From Aquilaria yunnanensis (lineage: Eukaryota; Streptophyta; Magnoliopsida; Malvales; Thymelaeaceae), in contig CM077593.1 in the NCBI GenBank assembly GCA_039654915.1, positions 78,968,501 through 79,032,500 on the forward strand: 64,000 nucleotides of DNA. Direction: 5' to 3'. Each line of letters begins with the position of its first letter. Position 1 is the stretch's first letter. Both the position numbers and the translations under genes were made by a program. Shown piece after piece: positions 11,700 to 22,923 of the stretch. Below the pieces are notes generated by a model. It had not been told where the DNA came from. It was given only the letters and a program-made list of their open reading frames with translations, and did no database searches.

Positions 11700-11991
11700 C
11701 TTTCCATAATGCATTCATCCCGGGTCGTAACATCTAGAATAATTTCATCATTGCCCTTGAATTATTGCATCTATCCAACTGAAACTAATCCTATTACTGA
11801 CTTGCGTGGCTCTAAGGCAATTCTCAACTTGGACATCTACAAAACCTATAACAGCCTTCAATGGTCATTCATAGAAATAGTTTTTCAAGGTATGAATTTT
11901 CCTGATAAGTGGGTGCATTTCATTACATAATGTGTCATGATTCTTCCTTATTATGTGTTAGTCAATAGATACACTGAGAAGTGGTTTTCCC
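11700..11991 (+). pseudogene. LINE reverse transcriptase, first fragment
   Basis: Plus-strand frame reading KAILNLDIYKTYNSLQW and then VFQGMNFPDKWVHFIT, TAA, then QCVMILPYYVLVN-like residues. These match plant LINE RT (the LDIxKAYDSVxW block and the GFPxxWxxWIxxC block). Stop codons interrupt it. The frame stops at the insertion site GGTTTTCCC (11983-11991) and resumes correctly after its second copy at 16022-16030. Confidence 0.8.
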
Positions 11992-12091
11992 ATGGTTTTG
12001 AATACTGTACCATACTGATACCTATGCGGAAATGGTATGGAATAGCTTAGACAAAGGTTATCCCTTATACTGCACTACTAAAAAAACCTAT

Positions 12092-12350
12092 TTTTCCAAC
12101 TGCCATTTCCAACTGCTGGCAGTTGGAAATAAGGCAGTTGGAAATCCTTTCGTTGGAAATTTTATTTCCAACGGCCCAGGTTTTAGCAGTTGGAATTTCC
12201 AACTGTCAGCCGTTGGAAAATAAGCAGTTGGAGAATTTCCAACGGCTGTAGTGATTTATTTTTTTTTTCTGTTCCAACTGCCTCAGCCGTTGGAAAATAT
12301 TAAAATTTTCCAACTGCTAAGGCAGTTGGAAATCAGGTGGCCAGTTGGAA
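12092..12350. repeat. Left subterminal palindrome cluster of the CACTA element
   Basis: Dense alternating copies of TTCCAACTGC, GCAGTTGGAA, TTCCAACGGC and GCCGTTGGAA in both orientations, many forming perfect short hairpins. Confidence 0.85.
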
Positions 12351-12755
12351 AAAAATAATAATTATTATTATTATTGGATTTATTATTATTAGTCTTATTG
12401 GATTTATTATGCAAATAATAATAATATTAACAATAAAACCTCCATAATTACTATTTTCTTTGTAACAATAATTATTATTATAATTATTATTACTCTTATT
12501 GGATTAATTATTTGTATAATTATTATAATAATAATTATTATTATTACATTTACTAGTGCTACTAACTATACTATTGTTAATATTATAATAATAATAATAA
12601 TAATAATAATTATTATTATTATTATAATTATTATTAGTTACTCTTTTTGGATTTATTATTACTGTAATAATAATTATCATTATTATTATTATTACTATTA
12701 CTTTAGTACTACTCTTACAATAATATTTATTCTTTCACTAATAATATATTATTAC

Positions 12756-12808
<53 letters not shown>

Positions 12809-12990
12809 GATTTATTATTACTCGTAGTTTATTAATCAATTTAAATAATAATAATAATGATAATATTTATTATTAATCTTACTGTGACTTTACTGCAATT
12901 CTTACAATAATAATTATTCTTCGAAGTATTATATATTATTACTATTATTATTATTATTGACATATATTATTATTCAAGGGCAAACTTAAT
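12350..12990. repeat. ATT/TAA trinucleotide-rich tract
   Basis: Long imperfect runs of ATT, TAA and AAT with occasional TTGGATTTATTATT interruptions. Low-complexity sequence inside the CACTA element. Confidence 0.9.
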
Positions 12991-13904
12991 TAACTACACT
13001 TACTTAAATAGAAATATTTTGTACGTTTATATTAATTCCAATTATGAAAACATTGTAAGAATGATTCAAATTAAACATTATACACACTAACAATATGTAT
13101 TACCTAAACAATTGACAATCAACAAAAGATTTCATATTTTTAAAAATGAAAACTGCTTTCAGATCACTAACTAATTTTAAATATCACTAATTAAATATTA
13201 CTTTTAAATATACTAACTAATTTTACACATAAATATACTACCTAAGCAATTTACTTAAAACTAATTATTAACTATTTTTAATTATACTAACTAATTTCAC
13301 ACATAAATATACTTCCTAAATAATTTACTTAAAACTAAGTATTTTTTATTTTTTAATTAATCCCGAAATTAATAAAAAAAGTAAGAAAATGGAAAAAAAT
13401 GTTAAATTATAATGGGTAACCCAAATACTTCACATCCAACCATCAACAACTACAAATCACATACTAATCACATATTTCAAACCAAATTACCATGAAATAA
13501 TCCCGATTTTAACTAATTTTTAGAAAAAAAAAAATTCGGATTAAACAAACTTACCTCAAATCCAACAGATTACTTGCTTCAAATGCCTCGAAATAGCTTC
13601 AAATCAGCTACAATAAGCAAAATCAAAACCCATTAGTCAACAAACAACAACAAAGAACGCAAAACCGCCAAAAAAAAATTGAAGAAAAATAAAAAAAAAT
13701 GCAAACTAACCTACAGATCAAGAAAAATGAGACCAGATCCACATCAAAATAAGCTCCAGGAAGTTGATTCACCCCTTAATCGAACAAACGAAGGTGCTGT
13801 GTGTGCGTGTGGGAGGAAGAAAAATATCAGAGACGAGAGAGACGAAACTGGAGAAGAAACGCAGGAAGAAGATGACACGCCAGGTTGGGGGGAATTTAAA
13901 TTCG

Positions 13905-15480
13905 CAATTTCCAACGGCTAAGGCCGTTGGAAAAAAATTTCCAAAACGCACCGTTTAATTAAATGAATTTCCAACTGTTCAGACCGTTGGAAGATGTGGA
14001 TTTTTTAGTCGTGACCATTTTCCAACGGCTTTAGCCGTTGGAAATATTAAAAATTAAACAATAATAATTTTTTCACTTCAAAAACCAATTATTTCACCAT
14101 TTTCCAACGGCTAAAGCCGATGGAAATATTAAAAATTAAACAATAATATTTTTTTCCTTCAAAACACAATTAGTTCACCATTTTCCAACGGCTTTGGCCG
14201 TTGGAAATATTAAAAATTAAACACTAATATTTTGTTCGCTTCAAAAACCAATTATTTCACCATTTCCAACGGCTTCAGCCGTTGGAAATATTAAAAATTA
14301 AACAATAATATTTTTTTCGACTCAAAACCCAATTATTTCAGCATTTTCCAACGGCTAAAGCTGTTGGAAATATTAAAAATTAAACAATAATAATTTTTTC
14401 ACTTCAAAAACCAATTATTTCACCATTTTTCAAAGGCCTAAGCCGTTGGTAATATTAAAAATTAAACAATAATATTTTTTTCACGTCAAAAACCAATTAT
14501 TTCACCATTTCCAACGGCCTAAGCCATTGGAAATATTAAAAATTAAACAATAATATTTTTTTCATGTCAAAAACCAATTATTTCACCATTTCAAACGGCT
14601 TCAGCCGTTGGAAATATTAAAAATTAAACAATAATATTTTTTTCGCCTCAAAACCCAATAATTTCAGCATTTTCCAACGGCTAAAGCCGTTGGAAATATT
14701 AAAAATTAAACAATAATATTTTTTTTGCCTCAAAACCCAATTATTTCAGCATTTTCCAACGGCTAAAGCCGTTGGAAATATTAAAAATTAAACAATAATA
14801 ATTTTTTCACTTCAAAAACCAATTATTTCAGCATTTTCCAACGGCTAAAGCCGTTGGAAATATTAAAAATTAAACAATAATATTTTTTTCGCGTCAAAAA
14901 CCAATTATTTCACCATTTCCAACGGCTTCAGTCGTTGGAAATATTAAAAATTAAACAATAATATTTTTTTCGCCTCAAAACCCAATTATTTCAGCATTTT
15001 CCAATGGCTAAAGCCGTTGGAAATATTAAAAATTAAACAATAATATTTTTTTCCCTTCAAAAAACAATTATTTAACCATTTTCGAACGGTTTTAGCCGTT
15101 GGAAATATCAAATATTAAACAATATAATTTTTTTTCTTTAAAAATGCAATAATTTCACATTTTCCAACTGCTGAAGCCGTTGGAAATACTAAGTATTGAA
15201 CAATAATATTTTTTTTCGTTCCGAATGCAATAATTTCAACATTTTCCAACGGCTCAAGCCGTTGGAAAATACTAAATATTAAACCTCAATATTTTTTTTC
15301 TTTTCAAATGCAATAATGTCACCATTTTCCAACGGCTTTAGCCGTTGGAAATATTTTTCAAATTTAGTTTCTTAAATTTCCAACTGCTAGGCCGTTGGAA
15401 ATTAATTTATGTTCCTTCCAACAGCTCGGGCAGTTGGAAATTTCCAACGGCTTTACCGTTGGAAATAATGGCAGTTGGAA
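13905..15480. repeat. Tandem array of about 81-bp units, each with a perfect hairpin
   Basis: Some 17 units. Each begins with a palindrome such as TTTCCAACGGCTAAAGCCGT (continuing TGGAAA), then ATATTAAAAATTAAACAATA, a T-run, and a CAAAAACCAATTATTTCACC-like segment. Starts recur near 14020, 14101, 14182, 14263, 14343 and onward. Units at the right end become irregular and switch to CAACTGC variants near the terminus. The loop bases vary (CTAAAG, CTTCAG, CTTTGG) while the arms are conserved. Confidence 0.9.
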
Positions 15481-15867
15481 ATTCATGGTTTTTTAGTAGT
15501 GCTAGACCATAGAAGCTGGTATTAAGTGTACTTCCTATACTGCCTTCATATTGGCCAAATATTTTTTTTTATTTTTTTCAGTTTTTTTATATTTTTGGTA
15601 AAATATATTATAAGTATATATGATTGATTAATTTTATAACAAACATTTATCAATATTTGAAAATAATTTTGTACTTTTATTATTTGTTCTTACCTTAAAA
15701 ATTATAATTTTATTATACATAGTGGAATATTTATATGAAAAAAAATCTTAATTAATCTACTTATATATAACCTACAGTTCACAATCTTACAATATCAAAT
15801 TTTGATATATTTTATGTGTTTATATGTTATATTTATATATATTTTATTTTCTTACACACACACAGAT

Positions 15868-15870
15868 ATG

Positions 15871-15918
<48 letters not shown>

Positions 15919-15927
15919 TGTATGTAT
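15868..15927. repeat. TA and GTAT microsatellite
   Basis: A TATA run passes into about eight GTAT units, inside the 9-bp-TSD element. Confidence 0.9.
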
Positions 15928-16030
15928 ATAATTTAAAACAGGTACATTTGAAATGATATGAGACGGTAGCGATATTATACTACACCGTTAGAAAAATGGT
16001 ACATCATTATATACGACCTTGGGTTTTCCC

Positions 16031-17239
16031 CTACCATAGGCATTAGATAGATTGAACCATTGTCTCCTATCTATGTCTTCATTCTATGTGTCAAAGCTCT
16101 CTACAGCCACCTTAAAAAGTTACAACCCTAGCCATTATCCAAGGTTTTTGAGTAAATAAACATAGATTGGAAATTAACCATAATTTCTTTGTGAATGATT
16201 GTCTCATCTTGCAATCGATGTCAACAGCTGTCTAAGCTATTCACCAGACACTCCAGGACTTCTTTATAGAGGCTGGTTAGAATATCAACTTTTAAAAATC
16301 TAAATGGATATTCAATTAAAATGTCTCATCAGCAGTTCAAGAGGAAATTCTCCAAATTCTCCCTTTCTCTATCAATAGTGGTATTTTGAATTACTTGGGT
16401 CTACTTTTTCCCAAGATATGTTTCGTAAGATCTCTTTTCAATTTTCAGCAGACAAGGTCGAAAAATGTTTGGGTAACTGGAAATGGAATTTAAAAAATAA
16501 TGTCTGTTGTCTTATGTTTATCTAGTCCACGCTATTGGCAATTCCTATTTATCTTGTGCCCTTGTTCAAAATCTCGGTAATCCTCTCAGATAAGTTATTA
16601 AAACAATTTATGCATTTCTGGTAGTCAGGTTCCCAAGTCAAAAAAAATATTCATATAAGGCATCAAGGTATTCTAACCTTCCTAAATAGCTGGGTTGTCT
16701 AGGAACTAAAGTCTATCATCTTTTTAATCAAATTTTGCTCACCAATATGTCTAGCAAATCAAAATCAGGAGTAGGGACAAATTGGTCCATCAGGCCCTTA
16801 CAACTAAATATGGTTATTCTCACTTGGTTTGTCACACTAAGGTGATTGGGAATGCATCTCCCATTTGGTGCAACTTATGTATGGTCGTGAAATTCTACAA
16901 GAGCACTATCTGTGGAACATTGGAGACAGTTCTACCATTCATGCCTTGGAAGACACTTGGATTCCTTGTATATTTCCATCTTATCTTTGTGAAGTCTTAC
17001 ATAACCAACCACATGATCCCAATCTTCATGTCCTCAAATATTTTTTACTCTCAGTGACAATGCTGGCAGTTCTAATTTCTTCATCAATCTTCCCTCCCAA
17101 TGTGATTGATCATATAGTTTATTTAGGCCACTTTCAGTAGATGATCTCAAGACTCCGTCATTTGGTTGGGTAATGCTCTAGGGACCTTTATTGTTAAACA
17201 AGGCTATAACATGTGGATTCATAAAAAGTCAGCTTCTAT
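16031..17239 (+). pseudogene. LINE reverse transcriptase, second fragment, into the zinc-binding RT-associated region
   Basis: Starts with the block GIR-stop-IEPLSPIYVFILC (usual GxRQGxPLSPxLFxLC). Then comes FFVNDCLIL where RT carries the catalytic F/Y-A-D-D, so the motif is changed to VND. Further on are NYLGLLFPKI and, near 16880-16980, GREILQEHYLWNIGDSS then ALEDTWIP, matching the plant LINE W-x-IGDGS-x-x-x-W-x-DxW block. The end reads WGNALGTFIVKQGYNMW. Frameshifts and stops are frequent. The fragment ends at TAT (17237-17239), the target of the second CACTA-like element. Confidence 0.75.
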
Positions 17240-17583
17240 CACTACTAAAAAACATGAATTTTCCCAACAGCTAAGTCATTGGAAATTTCTAACCTGAATA
17301 GCCATTGGAGAAAGTGGAAAAGATTTTCCAATGGCCATGCGTTGAAAATTTTAAAGACCATAGTTTTCAACGGGCAGGTCATTGGAAATTTTCAACATGT
17401 TGAGCCGTTAGAAAGTTTCCAATAGTCAGGTTGTTGGAAATTTCAATATTTCAATATTTCAACTTCCAATAGCTAAGCCGTTGAAAATTTCTAATACAAA
17501 AGCAGTTGGAAAATGGTGCTATTGAATAAATAAACTTTACATTTTTAGAAAGTAAAGTAGTATTTTTAAAATATTTTGTTAGA

Positions 17584-17615
<32 letters not shown>

Positions 17616-17760
17616 TAATAATAATAATAATATATCATATATACATATATATCATACACATATATATGAACATATTTATATAATATATTATAATATATAT
17701 TAATATAATATTATTAAAATATATCATATATCATATATATACAATGTATAATAATATAGT

Positions 17761-17940
17761 GGGTAAATGGCACATATTGTCCTTAAACTAATAGTGACGT
17801 TGCCAATTTGTCCCTTAGCTAAAAAATGTTATGCCCCCAGTCCTGAAATTATTTTACATGTTGCAATCACATCCTAAAGTTACCCTGTGCTGTTAAGTTC
17901 TGACGGATTTCTTACATGGCATACGATCTAGCATTTGGCG
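17761..17940. repeat. Left terminal inverted repeat of the MULE
   Basis: About 180 bp, inverted copy at 22734-22914. Shared stretches include AAAAAATGTTATGCCC (left) against GTATAACATTTTTTAG (right), and GACGGATTTC against GAAATCCGTC. Confidence 0.85.
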
Positions 17941-18256
17941 GGGTATTCTTTTAATTAGTTAATGTCAACCCGTTGAGGAGATGAGTTAAGATTAGGGAGC
18001 AGGCTTGAAATTAGGGATTCTAGCGTTAGTTGGATTTGGGGTTTTGATGTTTGTTAAGGATTGTGCTATGATTTGAAGGGAAAAAGGGTAGTTGCTTTAG
18101 GCAAGCATAACTAGTGTTTGTCAGGGCGAGGTGAAGACATAACAAAACATAGGGAAGGTAATCGAAACCAACCTCTATTGGCGCATTTTGTGTGTTGGTG
18201 ATTATATTTGTAGGGGCTTGATTCAAAAATGGTATACATTTTGTGTCCAGAACAGA

Positions 18257-18628
18257 ATGTCAACGAGTAGTGTGAACCATCATAAAACTGAAGGTTTGAC
18301 ATATGCGAACAAGTGTGGATGTGGATGTCGAGCGATGGTGAAGATATTTGAATCTGAGAAAAATCCGAGTAGGTTGTGTTATGTGTATATTGAGAAAAAG
18401 TGTGGATTTTTAGGATGGTGTGTGCTAGTTCGTATGATGCAAAGAAAGGGACAAAGTTCTCGAAGAAATGAGGATGCAGGGGTTGAATATGGTGGCCCTA
18501 ATGTTGGAGATCACAATGAAGTTGTGGTTGCTGTACATAGAGCCAATGTGATGTTAGATAAGTTAAAAGGTGGGTTAGTAAGGGTTGAAGGTTTGTTAGG
18601 TAAGGATGAGGGAATGGTTTATTATTAG
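18257..18628 (+). CDS. Small ORF with a GRF-type zinc finger, carried by the MULE
   Basis: 123 codons from the ATG at 18257 (the frame is open from 18188). Residues about 15-50 read NKCGCGCRAMVKIFESEKNP, then SRLCYVYIEKKCGFLGW. This follows the GRF zinc-finger plan (C-x-C-G, the NPGR block, C-G-F-F-x-W) with changes: NPSR for NPGR and LG for FF/FK. The C-terminal part (VVVAVHRANVMLDKLKG onward) looks helical and coiled-coil prone. Short GRF-finger proteins with a C-terminal helix often accompany plant MULEs, so this is a transposon accessory gene rather than a host gene. It converges on the transposase gene 0.8 kb away. It may still be expressed; no frameshift is seen within it. Confidence 0.55.
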   Translation: MSTSSVNHHKTEGLTYANKCGCGCRAMVKIFESEKNPSRLCYVYIEKKCGFLGWCVLVRMMQRKGQSSRRNEDAGVEYGGPNVGDHNEVVVAVHRANVMLDKLKGGLVRVEGLLGKDEGMVYY

Positions 18629-18979
18629 ATTGCTAGCCAGATGCTTGTGATCGTTGTTGTGTTTGGATTTGTACTGAATTTGAAATAGTATATTGGTTAA
18701 TGAATGTAGTTGGATTAGTATGATCAGTTGAAATGGACATGAATGAAATTGTGTGTTTCTTATCTTTAATTGCTTCTTTATGTTTGGTGTCTAAATGTGT
18801 TTAAATGGCTGTTACTGTATTCTTATAGAAATGACATTGTATTGCATAGAACAAAATGTGATAAAACAAACAGTTCTGTAATTGATAACCATAAGTAACC
18901 AAATTGGTTATAGTTCACATCTTTGTTTCACCATGTACATCTGTTAGTAGCACAGATGTTGTAAGTTCTCATAAGAACT

Positions 18980-19001
18980 TGCACAAAAAAAAAAAAAAAA
19001 C
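18980..19001. repeat. A-tract between the two convergent MULE genes
   Basis: Run of about 17 A near 18986-19001, in the 3' flank shared by the GRF ORF and the transposase relic. Confidence 0.6.
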
Positions 19002-19421
19002 AGCAGTTTAGAACTCAAATTGACTAAGCTACATTCCCTTTACAAAATGACCTATATTATTGGTCTTAGCTTTCTTGCTAAAAAAACTACTTCCTAAGCT
19101 TGAGTCACTGCATTCAAGAGACTCCACAAAGAATCAGTAGCTACATGCTTGCTCCTGTGCTTATGGTCCTAGTCTAGTGAGTCTGCTATGTTTAACCTAT
19201 ACCACCCATTCATTAATGTGCATTTCAAACAAGGGAAATGCGTGTAATGTAATTGGGTAGAACTAAAACTTACAGTTTGTTTCTTCCTCACTGACATTGA
19301 TCCGGCTATTTCTGAAGCACTACTCTGAGTAACCTGAAATATGTATGTCTTAAATTAAACCACAAAAGAATAGAAAATGATATAATATAAGCTTGATGCT
19401 CTGTAAATGTAATATGACCTC

Positions 19422-22173
19422 TTACCTATTCTGAGTTGAAGCAACAGTGGATGTGCCTTCATTTTTGTTCTTATGAAATTTTTCATTGTGCCCACCACTG
19501 TGGCGTACACTACAATGCATCTTCATTCCTTTTTTATATAATTTCCCTTGACTTCTACTTGCTTCTATCTCATCTACACTTTTTGTGCTCGCTTTCTTTG
19601 GTCTTGCAGGCTTTGGTCGACCAATTGAATGAGGGAAAACTTTATTTCCATGATCTTGAGGCCATTGAGAAATGCCATTTATGGGGTTTATAGTGGGTTC
19701 ATATATTTTTAAATAGGTATCCACCTTATAGAAGTCATTAATGAAACTCTTTGGATCTAGGTTCAAACTTCTCATACAAGTGATTGCATGATAACATGGA
19801 ATCCCACTTATATCCCATTTCTTATATGCACATGAATGCTCTCTCAAATCAACCACAAATGTGTCCTTAGAATATAAAACTTGAAATTTATTAGTACCAG
19901 ATCAAACAACAAAGTAGAACAAAGCATCATGCTTAATTTTTTCAAACTTTTTCAGAATTTTAGGACAAATTGTACTACTATGCCTTTTCATTAAGTCCCT
20001 CTTCTTCTGTATCCTTTTTATAAGCTTTACCCTTATCATTTCTATGCATGTAAGGATAGGTGTATCCTTAGCATCCAATATAAGCTTGTTGAAAGACTTA
20101 GACAAGTTATTGAAAAGCATATCACATTTCACATCCATGGCAAAATGGCTCATAGACCAATTATGAGGAACCTTACCACACAACCAATTATAAACAGACT
20201 TATTTTTTGTACCAATTACACTGATGCTTGTTGAAAAACTTAGACAAGTTATTGAGAAGCATATCACATTTCACATCCATGGCAAAATGGCTCCTAGACC
20301 AATTATGAGGAACCTTACCACACACCAATTATAAACAGACTTACTTTTTGTACCAATTACACTCATCCATTTTTGGTACTCTTGTAAATAAATTGCCCTT
20401 GCCGCATTCCACAGCAAGTCCTTTAAGGTTTTACCAGTATGTCCTGCACCTTTGAAGTTATTGTACATATGCCTTATACAGAAATGTTGCTCAAACCCAG
20501 GGGACAACTCTGCAAGAACAGGAACAAGACCCTACAAACAATAGACAAGTAAAGAGTTAGTGACCAACTACAAATGTAAGGTAAAGATATTAACTTCAGA
20601 GGTGACCTTTTGCCTATTAGGCATGAAGATCCAATGGTGGCTATTGATTATGCAAAGATCTTCAGAAAGCAGCCCCATAAATCCTTACATTCTGACTCAA
20701 CAACAGCCCAAGTTATTGGATAGATGCAATAATTTGCATTTATCCCAACAACTGCTAATAATTGGCCATTATACTTTGTCTTTAGAAAGCATTCGTCCTG
20801 ACTTATTATAGGCCTAGAACATGCCTTGAACCCTTTCTTCAATGGGTCTAAACAGAAATAAAGCCTATTAAAAATTTGCATGTTGAATTGTAACATAAAA
20901 GTTGTCCCTGGATTATGTTTTTGCACCTCAAAACTATACTTCCTCATATCCTTATACTGTTGGGATTCATCACCCTCAAACTTTTTCTTAGCAAGCTTCC
21001 TCATCCTTTAAGCCTTGTGCCTACTTATCTCCACTTTATAGTCATTCTTAACGCTAAATGAAACATCAGAAATAGACCAACTTGGATCTTCTTTGAACTA
21101 GTCCATGTACTTGTCTATTAACCATGGATAAGTTGCAAAATGATTTGAATGACCCTTGATGCATTTGTGATTCAAATTTAGAGTCTTTATTTTCCAAGTA
21201 TATTGATCTTGGATATGAGAACAATATATAAAAAAGGGACATCCCTTTCCACAAATGGCCTTTACTATCCCCTTGTCATTTTTTTTAAACCAAAGCTTGT
21301 TATAGCTATTTAGAATTGAATACATTCTAACTGCCTTTTAAGTTGTTCCCTGAACCCAAATTTCATTCCAGAACTAAATTATGGGTTCTTCATGTCAACA
21401 GCTTTACTAAATTCAGGATACTTAGCCTGAGCTTCTTCATTCTCGCTCTCATACATGCTCCGCAACTCTTCTGGTGCTCCATACTCATTATCATCTTCAC
21501 CATTCTCATCTCCATCTCTAACAATAGCATTATGATCACTTTCTATATTTTCAACCGCTTTCGGCCTAATCTGGTACTGGCCTGTATCAGCTTCACCATC
21601 AGTTAGATCATACTCACTATCATTAAAATCAGAGTCTTTAAAATCATCATCCATATCCTCTTCACTTTTTGAACCCCTACCTCTTTCTCTCATGCAATTT
21701 TTGCTCTGCAAAACCTTTTTACTATGCTCCACCACGAGATCAACAAATTCCCTGTTCTGCAAGTGCACCTTTGTTGTTCTACTTGAGGGAATGTTGTTCA
21801 CTATATCAAGTACACCAGCATCACTTAAGAATTAATTAAGCCCTGCATGCAATGACTCCCCATCCTTTCTCCAAAAATAGTAAAACCCACTAGCACCCAT
21901 CTCAATATTCAAGTCAGCCACCATTTGATCAATTTCTAACATTGATAACTTGTTCTCATTTCACCAATCCATATGGCCAACACCCTTACCAGAATACTCA
22001 ATATCTAGACTATCACTTGAGGGGTAAAACAAGTATCCTCCATGATGAAATTCAAGTGAAAAGTACTTTGTATCCTCACCTATACCACCAAATAGACATG
22101 AGGCAGTATGAGTATAAGACAATATGAGTAATTCATTCCCTACAACAAATATTAAATTATGCATCCACAACAT
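19422..22173 (-). pseudogene. MuDR-type MULE transposase, decayed
   Basis: Minus-strand blocks in family order. N-terminal block around 22030-22080 contains SLEFHHGG. An acidic region follows at 21400-21720. The MuDR DNA-binding domain (about 21130-21320) reads GIVKAICGKGCPFFIY. The catalytic domain (20648-21004) contains GFKACSRPIISQDECFLK with the first Asp present. The next block reads WIFMPNRQKV where S-D-R-Q-K is usual, so the second catalytic Asp is Asn. Then come FCIRHMYNNF and KDLLWNAARA (20380-20500). The SWIM finger (19780-19850) reads HSCAYKKWDISGIPCYHAI, with Tyr in place of the second Cys. Several stops, frameshifts and a 142-bp tandem duplication break the frame. Introns were probably present (acceptor TTTGTAG before GLVPVLAEL near 20535). 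Not functional. Confidence 0.85.
20085..20368. repeat. 142-bp tandem duplication within the transposase relic
   Basis: 20085-20226 and 20227-20368 are near-identical direct copies, starting CTTGTTGAAAGACTTAGAC and CTTGTTGAAAAACTTAGAC. The second copy lacks one base (CACACACC for CACACAACC), so one copy is also frameshifted. Confidence 0.95.
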
Positions 22174-22733
22174 AAAAAAAAAAAACTTTGTTTATTCATT
22201 CATCTTTTTAAGTTCATAAACACTATCATTAAGCAATATATTATTAATCTCACTAACTATTGCTGCCGAAATAAACAACCTTCTACCCTATGTATTTCTA
22301 ACCCCACAACATCTTGCATCACACACTATATCCCCTTATTCACCTTTGTCTACACCTTTAAACCCCTGTCCTTTTAGTGTTTCTTTCCATTTCATTTGAC
22401 AATGCAATCTAGGGATACATTGGAATTTGTTTAACATTACTAATTTCAAGCAATGCATTGCCACACCATCAACAATCAAACTAAACACAGACTTAAAATC
22501 AAAAGGATGAAAGCTTACCATAGTTGGGCTTTTTATTCTTCTATTTATTTCAAATTACCCAATCGAGCACCATGATTTTTTTTTTACAAATTCTTGTTTA
22601 CGAATTGTTACTATACTCATAAAACCAAGTTGCATCAACTTCCACTGTTACCTTTCTCCATTCTCTTATTAATCATAGTCTACTTAGGGTTCTGTGATTG
22701 AGGCCCTAAAACCCTCTTATCCCTAATTTCTTC

Positions 22734-22914
22734 GTGCCAAATGCCGGATCATATGCCACGTCAGAAATCCGTCAGAACTTAATGGCACAGGGTAACGTTA
22801 GGATGTGATTGCAACATTTAAAATGGTTTCAAGACTACGGGTATAACATTTTTTAGTTAAGGGATGAATCAGCAACGTGACTATTAGTTCAAGGACGATA
22901 GGTGCCATTTTCCT
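22734..22914. repeat. Right terminal inverted repeat of the MULE
   Basis: Inverted copy of 17761-17940; see that entry. Confidence 0.85.
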
Positions 22915-22923
22915 TAATATATT

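Larger units (their letters stand above)
12073..15501. mobile_element. Non-autonomous CACTA (En/Spm) element with palindromic subterminal repeats
   Basis: 3429 bp from CACTACTAAAAAAACC to GGTTTTTTAGTAGTG, classic CACTA ends with a matching inverted terminus. The 3-bp flanks are CTG and CTA (one mismatch). Both subterminal regions are packed with short palindromes of the form TTCCAACGGC..GCCGTTGGAA or TTCCAACTGC..GCAGTTGGAA, presumed transposase-binding sites as in Spm. The middle (12350-12990) is an ATT/TAA-rich tract. No transposase or TNPA/TNPD-like ORF is present. About 13540-13880 resembles a minus-strand leader exon region (CT-rich, pyrimidine tracts). Confidence 0.88.
11992..16021. mobile_element. 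Mutator-like element inserted in the LINE, itself carrying a CACTA element
   Basis: Flanked by an exact 9-bp duplication GGTTTTCCC (11983-11991 and 16022-16030) at which the LINE RT frame is split cleanly. Its own sequence is 11992-12072 and 15502-16021. The ends resemble each other in inverse (GGTTTTGAATACTGTACC versus AGGTCGTATATAATGATGTACC reverse-complemented), so TIRs are weak. The right part holds AT-rich sequence and a TA/GTAT microsatellite (about 15868-15927). Class assignment rests mainly on TSD length. Confidence 0.65.
17761..22914. mobile_element. MULE (MuDR-type) with 180-bp TIRs, transposase relic and GRF zinc-finger ORF
   Basis: TIRs at 17761-17940 and 22734-22914 are inverted copies over about 180 bp: GGGTAAATGGCACATATTG against AGGAAAATGGCACCTATCG, on to GCATTTGGCG against GGCATTTGGC. 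The flanks TAATATAGT (17752-17760) and TAATATATT (22915-22923) match at 8 of 9, fitting a 9-bp Mutator TSD, with the caveat that both are AT-rich. Inside are a minus-strand MuDR transposase relic and a convergent plus-strand ORF with a GRF-type zinc finger. Confidence 0.85.

Noticed and set aside
13679..13958. Small plus-strand ORFs in the CACTA element
   Set aside because: Low-complexity K/E-rich frames with no similarity to TNPA or TNPD; composition suffices to explain them.
13905..15480. Regular repeat array considered as a CRISPR-like or satellite array
   Set aside because: The genome is plant nuclear DNA, the spacers are not unique, and the array lies inside defined CACTA ends.
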